Shown here: piece after piece, positions 17,226-25,520 of the stretch
Position numbering within the stretch: the stretch's first letter is position 1
Layout of the letters: each line of letters begins with the position of its first letter
NCBI GenBank assembly: GCA_963422705.1
Contig: OY730443.1
Location: 1,860,001-1,924,000 of the forward strand
From: G963422705 sp963422705
GTDB taxonomy: Bacteria; Poribacteria; WGA-4E; WGA-3G
Direction: 5' to 3'
Length of the DNA: 64,000 bases
Notes under the pieces: generated by a model
The model's input: only the letters and a program-made list of their open reading frames with translations
What the model was told of the DNA's origin: nothing
Databases searched by the model: none
Translations under genes and position numbers: made by a program

Positions 17226-17579
17226 CTAACTTTTCTCCGTTGTTAACGCGGCGATTGCTTCCTCTTCACTATCGTAACTCTCAAAAACGCTCATTAACCG
17301 CCCGAGAACAAGGAGGTTTCTGATGTGGGTGCCGGCCCCGACAATCGCTGTGCGTTTCCCTTTCCGGGAAATACTTACATGTACAGAAACGAGTGTCCCT
17401 AAGCCGGTACTATCCATTCGTGTAACAGCTTCAAGGTTAAAGATAACCTTTGGTAATTCAGGATACTCCTCAATTTCTTTACTAATTTGTTGTTTGAGTT
17501 CAATGTTTGCCGCACCAACCATGCGTCCGGTGGGCCGAATAATAAGCAAACCTTCTTTCTGGCGTAATTCCGCTAACAT
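17226..17579 (-). CDS. STAS-domain anti-sigma factor antagonist
   Basis: A 117-residue single-domain protein of the SpoIIAA/RsbV kind, which binds an anti-sigma kinase when its serine is unphosphorylated. The phosphorylation loop RMDSTGLGTL lies near residue 58 in the canonical place after a beta strand (KVIFNLEAVT), and the helix that follows is intact. The first gene of a probable operon with DUF6807 and a Gfo/Idh dehydrogenase (gap 7 bases). No cognate kinase or sigma factor is in the window. AAAGGAAAAGA precedes ATG 17579, and a good promoter lies about 175 bases upstream. Confidence 0.88.
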   Translation of the reverse strand: MLAELRQKEGLLIIRPTGRMVGAANIELKQQISKEIEEYPELPKVIFNLEAVTRMDSTGLGTLVSVHVSISRKGKRTAIVGAGTHIRNLLVLGRLMSVFESYDSEEEAIAALTTEKS

Positions 17580-18098
17580 TTCTTTTCCTTTCTATGATTT
17601 ATTGGGCACTGTGAAGGCGCCCTCGAAAAACCTACGTCTTCTCATGACAACGTTAACTGATTTCTTTCGACATTTAAAACAATGTATACGCTATGCTTGA
17701 GGAACCGGTATTTGATAAAAAAAGTCAGGCACGAAACAGATAAAAAGGTAACCATCCTATTCTATGTCCTGTGTCCGATTTTGTCAAATAAACGCCGCCC
17801 GGTTCTTTCTTATTTTTATCTCGTTTAAACTGGCGTACGAGGCTTAGCAAATGACTGTGCAAGCTGTCATACGGTGTCATCGCAAGTAGTTCGGATATCC
17901 GTTAGAGAAACCCGAAACGGTGCCTCTTTTCCGGAGAGTATAACATGAAGCCCGAATAACTGTCAATATGGCGATATCGAGGTATGGTGCCTTCGTTCTG
18001 CCTTAAAAATGCGCGTGGCGTCGCAATACACCGCGTCTGATGAATCTCGAGATTCGAGCTTCCGCCGAAAAGAGATGAAACCGTTATAGCATCGTTCG
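17580..18098. other. intergenic region (519 bases) with a promoter only
   Basis: No coding frame with recognisable content was found here. The stretch separates the sulfatase stop from the STAS gene and contains the minus-strand promoter at 17759-17787. That promoter leaves a 5' untranslated region of roughly 170 bases before the STAS start, in which I see no known riboswitch. Confidence 0.6.
17759..17787 (-). promoter_or_regulatory. sigma70-type promoter for the STAS operon
   Basis: On the minus strand TTGACA (17782-17787), a 17-base spacer and TAGAAT (17759-17764). Directed at the STAS-DUF6807-Gfo/Idh genes. Confidence 0.65.
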
Positions 18099-19556
18099 CT
18101 AATGTCCTGCTGAGGGTGGCGGCGGCCAATGGATACCCCGCTGGCCCGATAAGGCCCGGTTTGGGGATTGCCGATAATCCCGCCCGGATAAGCCAACGAG
18201 TGCCCCATCTTGAACCCAGCTTTCATCGCCACCATAGAACTCACTGATGAGAGAATCAGTGAGTCGTTCAAGCACGTCGCCGTACTTTGGATTAGAGGCG
18301 AGTTCTGTCAATTCCTGCGGTTCCGTTTGCAAATCGAAGAGTTGCCGGTAATTTCCTGTCGCGTAATAAATCAACTTGAAACGTCCATCATGAATCATGC
18401 GTGTCGCGTTCGTCCCTTCCCCACACTCGCCGTACAACCACTCCCGCTTTTCTGCACCCACCATGGAGATACCTTCTACCGTGTCCGGAATATCGATTCC
18501 AGCAAGGTGTAACAGCGTCGGCATCACATCTTGCCATCCAACAAGTCTATCGTCAACACGGTGATGTCCAACCATTTCATCGCCGGCAGTACCAACGAGG
18601 AGCATCGGAACGTTGGCAGAATCTTCGTAAAAGAGCCGTTTCGCCCACAACTGATGATTGCCAAGCATATCACCGTGGTCCGATGTGAATAGGAGGATTG
18701 TGTTGTTCAACAGCCCCTCTTCCCGTAAAGTACCGATAACGACGCGAAGTTGATGGTCAATTTGCGTACAGAGTGCGTAAAACGCTTGTCTCGCGGAACG
18801 AATCAGATTTTCGGTGAAATGTGCATCCTGCATTTGACGTGCTTTTAGGGGGAAAGGTAGCTTTTCTGGTACAGCTGCCCATGTTCCACAATAGGGCATG
18901 TCAATCTCAATATTGCGATACATATCCATGTAACATTGCAGTGGTGCCAAAGGTGGATGTGGATGACAATAGGAAAGGTACCAGAATCCGGGCCGAGTTG
19001 GGTCACGTCTTTTTATCATCCGTACCATCTGTTGCGTGCTCCAATTGGTAATGTGGCAGTCTTCGGGCAAGTGCCATGGACGATTGAGATAATCATTGTT
19101 GCACATTCCGTGTGCAAACTGCTGTCCTGCGTAGCCTTTGTCGCCGAGGAACAGTTCGTAATCATCTACCACCCCGTACTGTAATCTGCCCTCCTCACCG
19201 AGTATGACATCGTCAAATCCAATCCGGTTGCGTTGCGGGTGGACATGCAACTTTCCAACGGCATATGCCTGATAGCCGGCATCTCGAAATGTTTGTGCGA
19301 GTGTTGGGATTCCGTCTAGTCCTTGCCGTTCGTTGAAAACCCGGTCTTTGTGTGTCCGTGGCGGTGTTCCTGTCATCAACGTTTTTCTTGCGGGGACGCA
19401 TACGGGACATTCACTGTAGGCGCGCGTGAAGCGGGTACCGTTTCGTGCAAGTGTGTCTAGCGTCGGTGTTTGGATTGCGGTGTGCCCATTGACGCCGAGC
19501 AACGAATTGGGCCAATGATCTGTCGTAATGAGTAAGACATTTGGTTTTTCAGCCAT
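18099..19556 (-). CDS. type I sulfatase (alkaline phosphatase superfamily)
   Basis: A 485-residue arylsulfatase-type hydrolase that would remove sulfate esters, probably from sulfated polysaccharides. The start NVLLITTDHWPNSLLGVNGH is the usual metal-binding N-terminus, with DH instead of the common DD. The sulfatase signature CVPARKTLMTG near residue 53 contains CxPxR, the site where cysteine becomes formylglycine; an FGly-generating enzyme is therefore needed and is not in the window. LLFTSDHGDMLGNHQLWAKR near residue 285 supplies further metal ligands. No signal peptide is evident. The upstream sequence is interrupted by an IS200/605 element 230 bases before the start. Confidence 0.93.
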   Translation of the reverse strand: MAEKPNVLLITTDHWPNSLLGVNGHTAIQTPTLDTLARNGTRFTRAYSECPVCVPARKTLMTGTPPRTHKDRVFNERQGLDGIPTLAQTFRDAGYQAYAVGKLHVHPQRNRIGFDDVILGEEGRLQYGVVDDYELFLGDKGYAGQQFAHGMCNNDYLNRPWHLPEDCHITNWSTQQMVRMIKRRDPTRPGFWYLSYCHPHPPLAPLQCYMDMYRNIEIDMPYCGTWAAVPEKLPFPLKARQMQDAHFTENLIRSARQAFYALCTQIDHQLRVVIGTLREEGLLNNTILLFTSDHGDMLGNHQLWAKRLFYEDSANVPMLLVGTAGDEMVGHHRVDDRLVGWQDVMPTLLHLAGIDIPDTVEGISMVGAEKREWLYGECGEGTNATRMIHDGRFKLIYYATGNYRQLFDLQTEPQELTELASNPKYGDVLERLTDSLISEFYGGDESWVQDGALVGLSGRDYRQSPNRALSGQRGIHWPPPPSAGH

Positions 19557-19784
19557 CGTGTATTTCCATTACCGGTTGTACCTTGCAAAATAGGAGGTTT
19601 TAATTGGTTAATCTGTGTCATTAATGAGGTTATGCCGTGGATTTGAGGACGTGCTGGAGACAGCATCTCCCTGCATTTGCGGATAAACGTTTCGGTTGAC
19701 AAGTGGATGTCGTCTTCTCCAAGCATATCCCAAACATCGTCCATATTGGTTCCGTGTGCGTAAATATCTGGCGTTTGCATTGCG
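19557..19784 (-). other. possible IS-truncated gene remnant upstream of the sulfatase
   Basis: Between the sulfatase start and the right end of the IS element a minus-strand frame reads MQTPDIYAHGTNMDDVWDML then GEDDIHLSTETFIRKCREML, which looks protein-like. It begins exactly at the element boundary and, if read on, runs into the sulfatase gene in another frame. It could be the tail of a gene cut by the insertion. I do not recognise the family. Confidence 0.35.
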
Positions 19785-19816
19785 TGATACTCACAACGCC
19801 TAAAGGCGTGTGCTTC

Positions 19817-21079
19817 TTACCTTCTCTTGTAAGGCTGACTTGATTTGAGTCCCGAAAACGGTGTCCACTTATCAAGTCTACACAGTTCAGGATGATACCT
19901 GATACCCGCGGGGGATACCACCGCCCCAACTACAGGGTTTGTCATAAAACCCTGATACGTTGTCAGAATGTTACTCGCACCCACAACGTCTCTGTGTCCT
20001 TGCCACTCGCATTGGCGACAATGGTAAGTCCTAAGACTCGGTTTCTTTCTATGTCCGCAAGACGGACAGGTTTGAGACGTATATGCTTCGTCTTGTGTGT
20101 CAATGAGGATACCGACGGCTTTGGCTTTGTAGGTTATCATGTTTTGGAGCTTAGCGAACGCCCACTGGTGCAACTTCTGGTTGGCTTTTTTGCCATATTG
20201 CATGGATTGTCTGATGTGCTTTATGTCTCCAATGACAATCGTTTCTATCTTTCGCTTTCGGCAAGTAGAAACAAAGCGTGACGTCATTTTATGGCGCATA
20301 TCACGCAACTGCGCGGTTAACTTCTGTAGGGTTCTATTTTTGAGGCGTTTGAGTTTTTTCCAGCGTCTGCTATATCTCACGCAACGCGATAAGGCTTTAT
20401 TGAGACGCGACTTAAATTTGTTCTGATACCTCACAACACTGCGGATTTCGCGTCCATTATAGATGTCGGCATAGATACCGTCAAAAGTAACCATTGGGTG
20501 GATTTCGCCCATATCCACGGCAACGGCTAAACCTACTTTTGCTTTCGCCTTTTTCGGCGTTGTGTCATAGGTTGCATGAAACGCGTATTGTTGCAGGGAA
20601 CGGTTATAGACAAGCGAGACGGAGGCAGGCACGACGTTATGGAACTTTTTATCAATCTTTATCCAAAGCGGGGCTCTCCCTTTGCCCATAGAAAGTCGTA
20701 GTTTGCCATGCTGATAGGAAATGCCCGTTGCTCGCCATGTGAACGTGTGAAACTTCCGTGTTTTGTTTGGCGGTTTCGCGTTCGGATCCGATTTTCGGTT
20801 AGCAAAGAAAGAACGTCTTGCTCCACAATAGTCGTCTATAATCGCCTGAACGCTATGGGCATGGCACGGATACCTTTTGAATTTGAGATATGCCTTGAGT
20901 CCACCGTCTGAAAGCCAAACGCCTTTCCTATCATGCGTTTGGAACGCCAGCGAAACGGTTTTAGAATAGATACGTCCACCAAGCCGATTTATGTTGTCAA
21001 GTTGTCCTGTCGGCTTGGCAGACGCTAAAATATAGGTTCGGTATTCTTTCTTGGATTTAGACACGCTTTTGCTCCTCAA
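19817..21079 (-). CDS. tnpB: TnpB, RNA-guided nuclease of the IS605 element
   Basis: A 420-residue, apparently full-length TnpB. RuvC residues: Asp in VAVDMGEIHPMV near residue 190; the second acidic position is Asp in ETIVIGDIKHIRQ, where most TnpBs have Glu; Asp in HRDVVGASNIL near residue 370. The zinc finger is CPSCG/CRQC. The GD variant at the second position occurs in a branch of TnpB proteins and need not be inactivating. The protein is distinct from the truncated TnpB at 8244-9107 and belongs to another subgroup. It would use an RNA from the element's right end as guide to cut sites vacated by the transposon. Confidence 0.88.
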   Translation of the reverse strand: MRSKSVSKSKKEYRTYILASAKPTGQLDNINRLGGRIYSKTVSLAFQTHDRKGVWLSDGGLKAYLKFKRYPCHAHSVQAIIDDYCGARRSFFANRKSDPNAKPPNKTRKFHTFTWRATGISYQHGKLRLSMGKGRAPLWIKIDKKFHNVVPASVSLVYNRSLQQYAFHATYDTTPKKAKAKVGLAVAVDMGEIHPMVTFDGIYADIYNGREIRSVVRYQNKFKSRLNKALSRCVRYSRRWKKLKRLKNRTLQKLTAQLRDMRHKMTSRFVSTCRKRKIETIVIGDIKHIRQSMQYGKKANQKLHQWAFAKLQNMITYKAKAVGILIDTQDEAYTSQTCPSCGHRKKPSLRTYHCRQCEWQGHRDVVGASNILTTYQGFMTNPVVGAVVSPAGIRYHPELCRLDKWTPFSGLKSSQPYKRR

Positions 21080-21470
21080 TATATGCTTTGACGACTTTTA
21101 GGGATACACTCCCACCCGAAGATATGAACGTTGAGCGTGTCCAAAGACACGGCAAGCGGGATTTGAGGTGTCCAAACGCCTCACGAAGTCTTTTGGAAGT
21201 ATCACCTTTTATGAATCCCACAATCCGAGGAATAGGCACTTTTGGATTGTTCTCAAGTATCAGGTGTACGTAGTCTTCGATAATATCACTGGCATGCACT
21301 TTGAAATCTAATGCTGTTTGTTTGGAGCAGATGAGATGGTGCAGACGCGCTTGGAGAGACGCGTCTAAAATTTTGCGTCTGTATTTGGTACACAAGATAA
21401 TGTGATATTGACAACGATAACCCATGTTGCTAGCTGAATACCACTCTTTTGTGGGGTTCTTGATAAACAT
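21057..21470 (-). CDS. tnpA: IS200-type Y1 transposase TnpA with altered HUH motif
   Basis: A 137-residue single-strand transposase. The start (YRCQYHIILCTKYRRKIL) and middle (SDIIEDYVHLILE, RIVGFIKGDTSKRLREAF) match IS200/IS605 TnpA, and the catalytic tyrosine is in VVKAYIEEQKR near the C-terminus. The metal-binding HUH motif, normally His-hydrophobic-His, reads Tyr-Val-His: the codon is TAC where CAC is expected, a single C-to-T change. One of the two metal ligands is thus missing, so the enzyme may be inactive. Translation probably begins at ATG 21470 or at an internal ATG near residue 16 (MGYRCQYH). Confidence 0.85.
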   Translation of the reverse strand: MFIKNPTKEWYSASNMGYRCQYHIILCTKYRRKILDASLQARLHHLICSKQTALDFKVHASDIIEDYVHLILENNPKVPIPRIVGFIKGDTSKRLREAFGHLKSRLPCLWTRSTFISSGGSVSLKVVKAYIEEQKRV

Positions 21471-21913
21471 GATATTATAGCCGTTATGTTAGTTTCTATA
21501 ATATAATATCACACATTTTTTAGATAAAGTCAACTCTTTTTTTGACGCGAGCACGAGTTAGCTGGGTTGGCCCCAAACCGAAACGATTGGGATTGTTAAG
21601 GGAGTCCCTTCATTTCGGACAACTCGGACCGGATGACGGGTTCCCTATTCTTCAGCTTGGCTGAAAATTGGGTAGCCGAGCATATATTACTAGTATCTTA
21701 TCAGAATTTGTCACAACTGACAAGAAAAAAGCGCCCTCATGCATCTTCGGCGAAAGAGTGTGATTGCGTTGATTATACCTGGCGTAGATTTGAGACAATA
21801 GCGAGCCACTATTTTATTTTTTTTAGATAGATGTTGGGTTTTGGAGGGGGTGCCTCGTACTAACAATTCTTTTGAACAGCGGAGTAAATACGTTCTGTGG
21901 GGAAACAGTGCTT
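21471..21913. other. intergenic region between tnpA and the DUF711 gene
   Basis: 443 bases without a recognisable gene. The first part (to about 21550) is AT-rich and should hold the left end of the insertion element and the tnpA promoter, plus a small GTCAA/TTGAC inverted repeat at 21529-21546. The rest shows no feature I can name. Confidence 0.5.
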
Positions 21914-23044
21914 CTATATAGGCATAACCGTTGTATTTGTAAGATAGGGTGATTGAAATCGTGTGACATCACCTGCCTTGAGTGCTGGGCTCGGAAAAAG
22001 CCGAACGGAAAGGGGTTTTGAAAGCCGCGAAGAGAGCGCAGTGACATCGTTCATAATCGCTGTGAGTTTCGATATGGAGGCGTCGCCTGGGATTGGAATC
22101 GTGTCCAATCCTGTGCCGCAGACAGCGGAATAGAGCAAAAGACTGTCTAGGTTTAAGCAACCGTCTTTGCTTCGCTGCCCTAAACCGGTGTCTTCAAGAA
22201 CAGGTAGCATTAAACCGGAGTATCCACACAAGGGCAGATTGAGGGTTCGTAGTGTGTTCGTCAAGCTGGCGCATGCGTTCAATGTGCCGCGTTTTCCAAA
22301 CCGTCCGGGGAGTTGTTGCTCAATTGCGTAAGCGATACTTTCATTCCCCATCGGTGCTGGTGAAACGTCTATTCCGACAAATTTGACGTCATGTGTCCGT
22401 GCCAATGTTTGTGCAAGTGTAACGATTTTCTGTGCCTCTTCTTCCATGCGTTTTTTGAGTGCTTTTAGCGCGGTGTCGAGTTCAGGAGTGTGTTCAAAGG
22501 CTTGATGTACCAAGTCAGCGGCTTGCCATCCGATTCCGAAATTGATGTCGGTGTCGCGCCAATATGATGCTGGAAAGAAAGGGATATTCGCTGGGCAATT
22601 CATCAATACCGCAAAACGTAGGTTTCCGTATCCTTCCTGGGTGTGATGTGCTATTTTTTGAATGATTTCGGCGGTGTTTTCGGCGATATCTGATGCGGGC
22701 TGTCCTGATTGTGTTGTGAGGGTAACGGTAGCAAAGAGGATGTCGCTCTGTACAATTACATCGGCGACACGTTCAAGATTTTTTGCAGTATACGGTTTAT
22801 CTGGGAAGATTGTGCCTAAACTGAGGAATTTAATCCCGGCGGCCTTTGCGTCTGATTCCAATGTGAGAAGCGCGTCGATAGTAGGTAAATTTTCCCACGT
22901 TTGACTGCTCAATCGCGTTGATTGTACCTCGTAACCGTTTTTTTCAAAATAGGTTTGACATGCTGCATTAAATTCGGCGGCGCGTTTGAGATAGTTTGGT
23001 GAGAATGGAGAGGGAACCCCCGTGGTAATTGTTCGTATTTTCAT
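21914..23044 (-). CDS. DUF711 (UPF0210) family protein
   Basis: A 376-residue cytoplasmic protein of a family without established biochemical role. Landmarks are KIRTITTGV at the start, FVGIDVSPAPMGNESIAYAI near residue 225, CGYSGLMLPVLEDTGLGQRS, and the highly conserved YSAVCGTGLDTIPIPGDASI followed by DVTALSSRLSKPLSVRLFP. This set is diagnostic for DUF711. The ATG at 23044 is chosen because the conserved N-terminus starts there; a TTG at 23065 would overlap the accA stop. It follows accA by 17 bases and is probably cotranscribed. Confidence 0.87.
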   Translation of the reverse strand: MKIRTITTGVPSPFSPNYLKRAAEFNAACQTYFEKNGYEVQSTRLSSQTWENLPTIDALLTLESDAKAAGIKFLSLGTIFPDKPYTAKNLERVADVIVQSDILFATVTLTTQSGQPASDIAENTAEIIQKIAHHTQEGYGNLRFAVLMNCPANIPFFPASYWRDTDINFGIGWQAADLVHQAFEHTPELDTALKALKKRMEEEAQKIVTLAQTLARTHDVKFVGIDVSPAPMGNESIAYAIEQQLPGRFGKRGTLNACASLTNTLRTLNLPLCGYSGLMLPVLEDTGLGQRSKDGCLNLDSLLLYSAVCGTGLDTIPIPGDASISKLTAIMNDVTALSSRLSKPLSVRLFPSPALKAGDVTRFQSPYLTNTTVMPI

Positions 23045-23061
23045 GGATTTTGTAGGCTGCT

Positions 23062-24045
23062 TCAATTTGGAGGTTCAGCGGAATCTTCCCCGTAAAGTCC
23101 AATGTGCCGATATTTTTCATATCGCTGTTGGATGAGTTGTTCGGGTGTCAACTGCATCAATTCGGCAAGGTGTTTTCGGAGTGCCCGTTTGACGTTGTGT
23201 GCGGCTGCAGCTTCGTCGCGGTGTGCCCCGCCAAGGGGCTCACGGATAATTCCATCAATTATGCCGAGTTCGGCGAGGTCGGGTGCCGTCGGTTTATAGC
23301 CTTCTGTCGCTTCTGGGGCGTGTTCCCCTTTGTCCTTCCAGACGATTCCGCTACATGCTTCGGGAGGGGCGACGCAATAGCAAGCATACTCCATCATGAG
23401 TACACGATTTCCCAGCGCGATGGCTAAAGCCCCGCCGCTTCCCCCTTCACCAATAATAATGACGATAATAGGGACGCGCATCGTTATCATCTCGGCGAGG
23501 TTTTCAGCAATTGCCATTGCCTGCCCATATTCTTCAGAATGCAAATCGAAGTGTGCGCCGGGGGTATCTACGAAACATATTAAGGGACGATTAAATTTAT
23601 TGGCGAATTGCATCAACCGTCGTGCCTTCCGATACCCTTCAGGATGTGGGTAACCGAAATTCATCTCCTGTCTCTCTTTAAAATTCTTTCCTTTCTGCTG
23701 TGCGAGGTATACGACAGGCTGTCTGTCAAACCATGCTACCCCGCCGATGAGGGCTCTGTCATCACCATACAATTTATCGCTATGGAGTTCAATCGGTTCT
23801 TCAAAAAGCGCGTCAATATACATGGAGGCTTGTGGGCGCCGCGCGTGCCGCGCTAGCTGCACTTTATCCCAACGGTTAAGCTTCTGGAACGTCTGTTTTG
23901 TAAGCGCCTCCGTGTTCCGTTTTAGCGCGTTAATTCCGTCAGATAGCTCCAATTCTGGATAGGTTTGTGCAAAGGTTTTCAGTTGCGCAAGGTATCCTTC
24001 TAATTCAATCAGCGGTTTTTCAAATTCTAATTCTGCTGAATTCAT
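23062..24045 (-). CDS. accA: acetyl-CoA carboxylase carboxyltransferase subunit alpha
   Basis: A 327-residue protein matching AccA over its whole length: ELHSDKLYGDDRALIGGVAW, QQKGKNFKERQEMNFGYPHP, EGYRKARRLMQFANKF, IGEGGSGGALAIALGNRVLM and IIREPLGGAHRDEAAAA. With AccD it transfers the carboxyl group from biotin to acetyl-CoA in the first step of fatty acid synthesis. The normally strict motif DTPGAYPGxGAEERGQ reads DTPGAHFDLHSEEYGQ, a notable change close to the active site. accB, accC and accD are not in the window. Confidence 0.9.
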   Translation of the reverse strand: MNSAELEFEKPLIELEGYLAQLKTFAQTYPELELSDGINALKRNTEALTKQTFQKLNRWDKVQLARHARRPQASMYIDALFEEPIELHSDKLYGDDRALIGGVAWFDRQPVVYLAQQKGKNFKERQEMNFGYPHPEGYRKARRLMQFANKFNRPLICFVDTPGAHFDLHSEEYGQAMAIAENLAEMITMRVPIIVIIIGEGGSGGALAIALGNRVLMMEYACYCVAPPEACSGIVWKDKGEHAPEATEGYKPTAPDLAELGIIDGIIREPLGGAHRDEAAAAHNVKRALRKHLAELMQLTPEQLIQQRYEKYRHIGLYGEDSAEPPN

Positions 24046-24153
24046 CGTGGTGTTAGCGGCAAATAGTCTCTCACGAAAAAAGAAAAGCCGTCTCCTCCTG
24101 TTTTCGATGCTCCGATTAAAATATGATGCCTGGGTGGATGTCCTTCAAATGAA

Positions 24154-25410
24154 TTAAATCCCTGTTGTGAATTGTTTGCCCGGCAACTGCTGAACAATAC
24201 CCTTGAGTTCTAACATCAAGAGGGTACTGGATACCTTGCCGATAGACAGTTGAGTTTTGCGGACGATAACATCAATGTGCGATGAAGGCATTTCAATTGC
24301 ATCAAAGATTGTTTTTTCATCTCCGGTTAAATCCGGGAGTGGGGCTTCTGGAACAGATTTGGATTTTTCAGAAGCTAGGGCTATGGAGGGCGTTGGATGC
24401 GAACCTGATTGTGTTCGTCCCTTCAGAGCGGGCTGTGCGGCTGGTGTAGACGCAATAGTTCCCTTCATCTCGGAAGTTTCGGATGTAGCCCCCGTGTTCT
24501 CAGATTTTGGAGGTATTTCCAACAGATTTGACGTGTGTGCCGGGAGTGCCTTAAGCACATCATCCACAGTGTCGATAAGCATTGCCCCGTCACTAATCAG
24601 TTTGTGTGTACCGGTTGAGAGTTCAGAGAAAATTTGCCCGGGAACAGCGAATACCTCTCTTCCCTGTTCCGCTGCGAGTCTCGCGGTAACGAGCGCTCCG
24701 CTTCGATTTGATGCTTCTACCACAACGGTACCGAGGCTTAAACCGCTGATGATACGGTTGCGCCGGGGAAAATTTCTTCCTATCGGTTCCATGCTCATCG
24801 GGAATTCGGAAATTAATGCGCCGGACTGTTCAATTTTCTCTGCGAGTTCAGAATTCGCAGCGGGATAGATAAGACTTAGCCCGGTTCCCATGACAGCGAT
24901 GGTGCGGCCCCCGGCTTCAAGCGCGCCGCGATGTGCGGAAGTATCAATCCCTTTTGCGAAGCCGCTGATTATGGTTACGCCCCGTTTCGCGAGTTGGTAA
25001 CTGAATTGGTAGCTTACCCGCTGTCCATAATCTTTTGCTTGGCGCGAACCCACCAAAGCGATGCTTAGTGCATCTTTAGGCTTCAAGGCCCCTTTGATAT
25101 AAAGCACTAACGGTGGGGCGGCAATCTGCTTTAACAGGTATGGGTATTCTTCGTCATACAACGTGACAATCTGACATCGGTGCTGCTGAATAAGTTCAAG
25201 TTCCTTTTCTAATGGGAATTTGGTAGCTTTGTGAATGAGGCAGTCGCGTACGACAGTTGATAGCCCTTCTACCTTGTGTAGTTCGGAGGATGTTGCTTTC
25301 AGTGCTCGTTCTGCGCTCCCGAAGATGTCCTGTAGGGTCTGAACGGTTTTCAGCCCAATACCTTGAATCAGATTGAAATGAATTAGGCTTATCGTTTCGT
25401 TAGATAGCAT
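24154..25410 (-). CDS. dprA: DNA processing protein DprA (Smf)
   Basis: A 418-residue protein that loads RecA on incoming single-stranded DNA during transformation. An N-terminal helix-hairpin-helix region (LIQGIGLKTVQTLQDIFGS) precedes the Rossmann-fold core with ALVGSRQAKDYGQRVSY, ISGFAKGIDTSAHRGALEAGG, FPRRNRIISGLS, VVVEASNRSGALVTARLAAEQGR and FAVPG. A winged-helix tail closes the protein (SSHIDVIVRKTQLSIGKVSSTL). Between core and tail is a roughly 75-residue Ser/Pro/Glu-rich linker not usual in length. GAGAGG spaced 6 bases precedes ATG 25410. Confidence 0.93.
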   Translation of the reverse strand: MLSNETISLIHFNLIQGIGLKTVQTLQDIFGSAERALKATSSELHKVEGLSTVVRDCLIHKATKFPLEKELELIQQHRCQIVTLYDEEYPYLLKQIAAPPLVLYIKGALKPKDALSIALVGSRQAKDYGQRVSYQFSYQLAKRGVTIISGFAKGIDTSAHRGALEAGGRTIAVMGTGLSLIYPAANSELAEKIEQSGALISEFPMSMEPIGRNFPRRNRIISGLSLGTVVVEASNRSGALVTARLAAEQGREVFAVPGQIFSELSTGTHKLISDGAMLIDTVDDVLKALPAHTSNLLEIPPKSENTGATSETSEMKGTIASTPAAQPALKGRTQSGSHPTPSIALASEKSKSVPEAPLPDLTGDEKTIFDAIEMPSSHIDVIVRKTQLSIGKVSSTLLMLELKGIVQQLPGKQFTTGI

Positions 25411-25427
25411 CTTGTGCCTCTCAAATA

Positions 25428-25468
25428 GTAGAATTCTCTTTTAATGTGCAATCAAAAGAGAATTCTAC
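25428..25468. terminator. 15-bp perfect hairpin between lipoprotein gene and dprA
   Basis: GTAGAATTCTCTTTT (25428-25442) is the exact reverse complement of AAAAGAGAATTCTAC (25454-25468), with an 11-base loop. On the minus strand it lies 53 bases after the lipoprotein stop and just before the dprA ribosome binding site. The T-rich run is inside the stem rather than behind it, so it may act as a terminator or as an RNA-stability element. Confidence 0.55.
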
Positions 25469-25520
25469 CTTAAACGCTACTTGTCGCGAATTCGCGATTT
25501 ACCCCGTGTACATATCAGAT

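Larger units (their letters stand above)
19784..21510 (-). mobile_element. IS200/IS605 family insertion sequence with tnpA and tnpB
   Basis: Contains tnpA (21057-21470) and tnpB (19817-21079) overlapping by 23 bases, both on the minus strand. The right end carries the hairpin ACGCC-TTTA-GGCGT (minus-strand reading, within 19792-19812), followed by GAGTATCAC near 19784. The left end lies beyond the tnpA start, in AT-rich sequence with several ATAATATCA-like stretches, and its exact border is not clear; no hairpin with a TTTA loop was found there. As expected for this family no terminal inverted repeats or target duplications are seen. Confidence 0.85.

Noticed and set aside
24257..24868. 203-codon plus-strand frame
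   Set aside because: Antisense to dprA, whose motifs are unambiguous.
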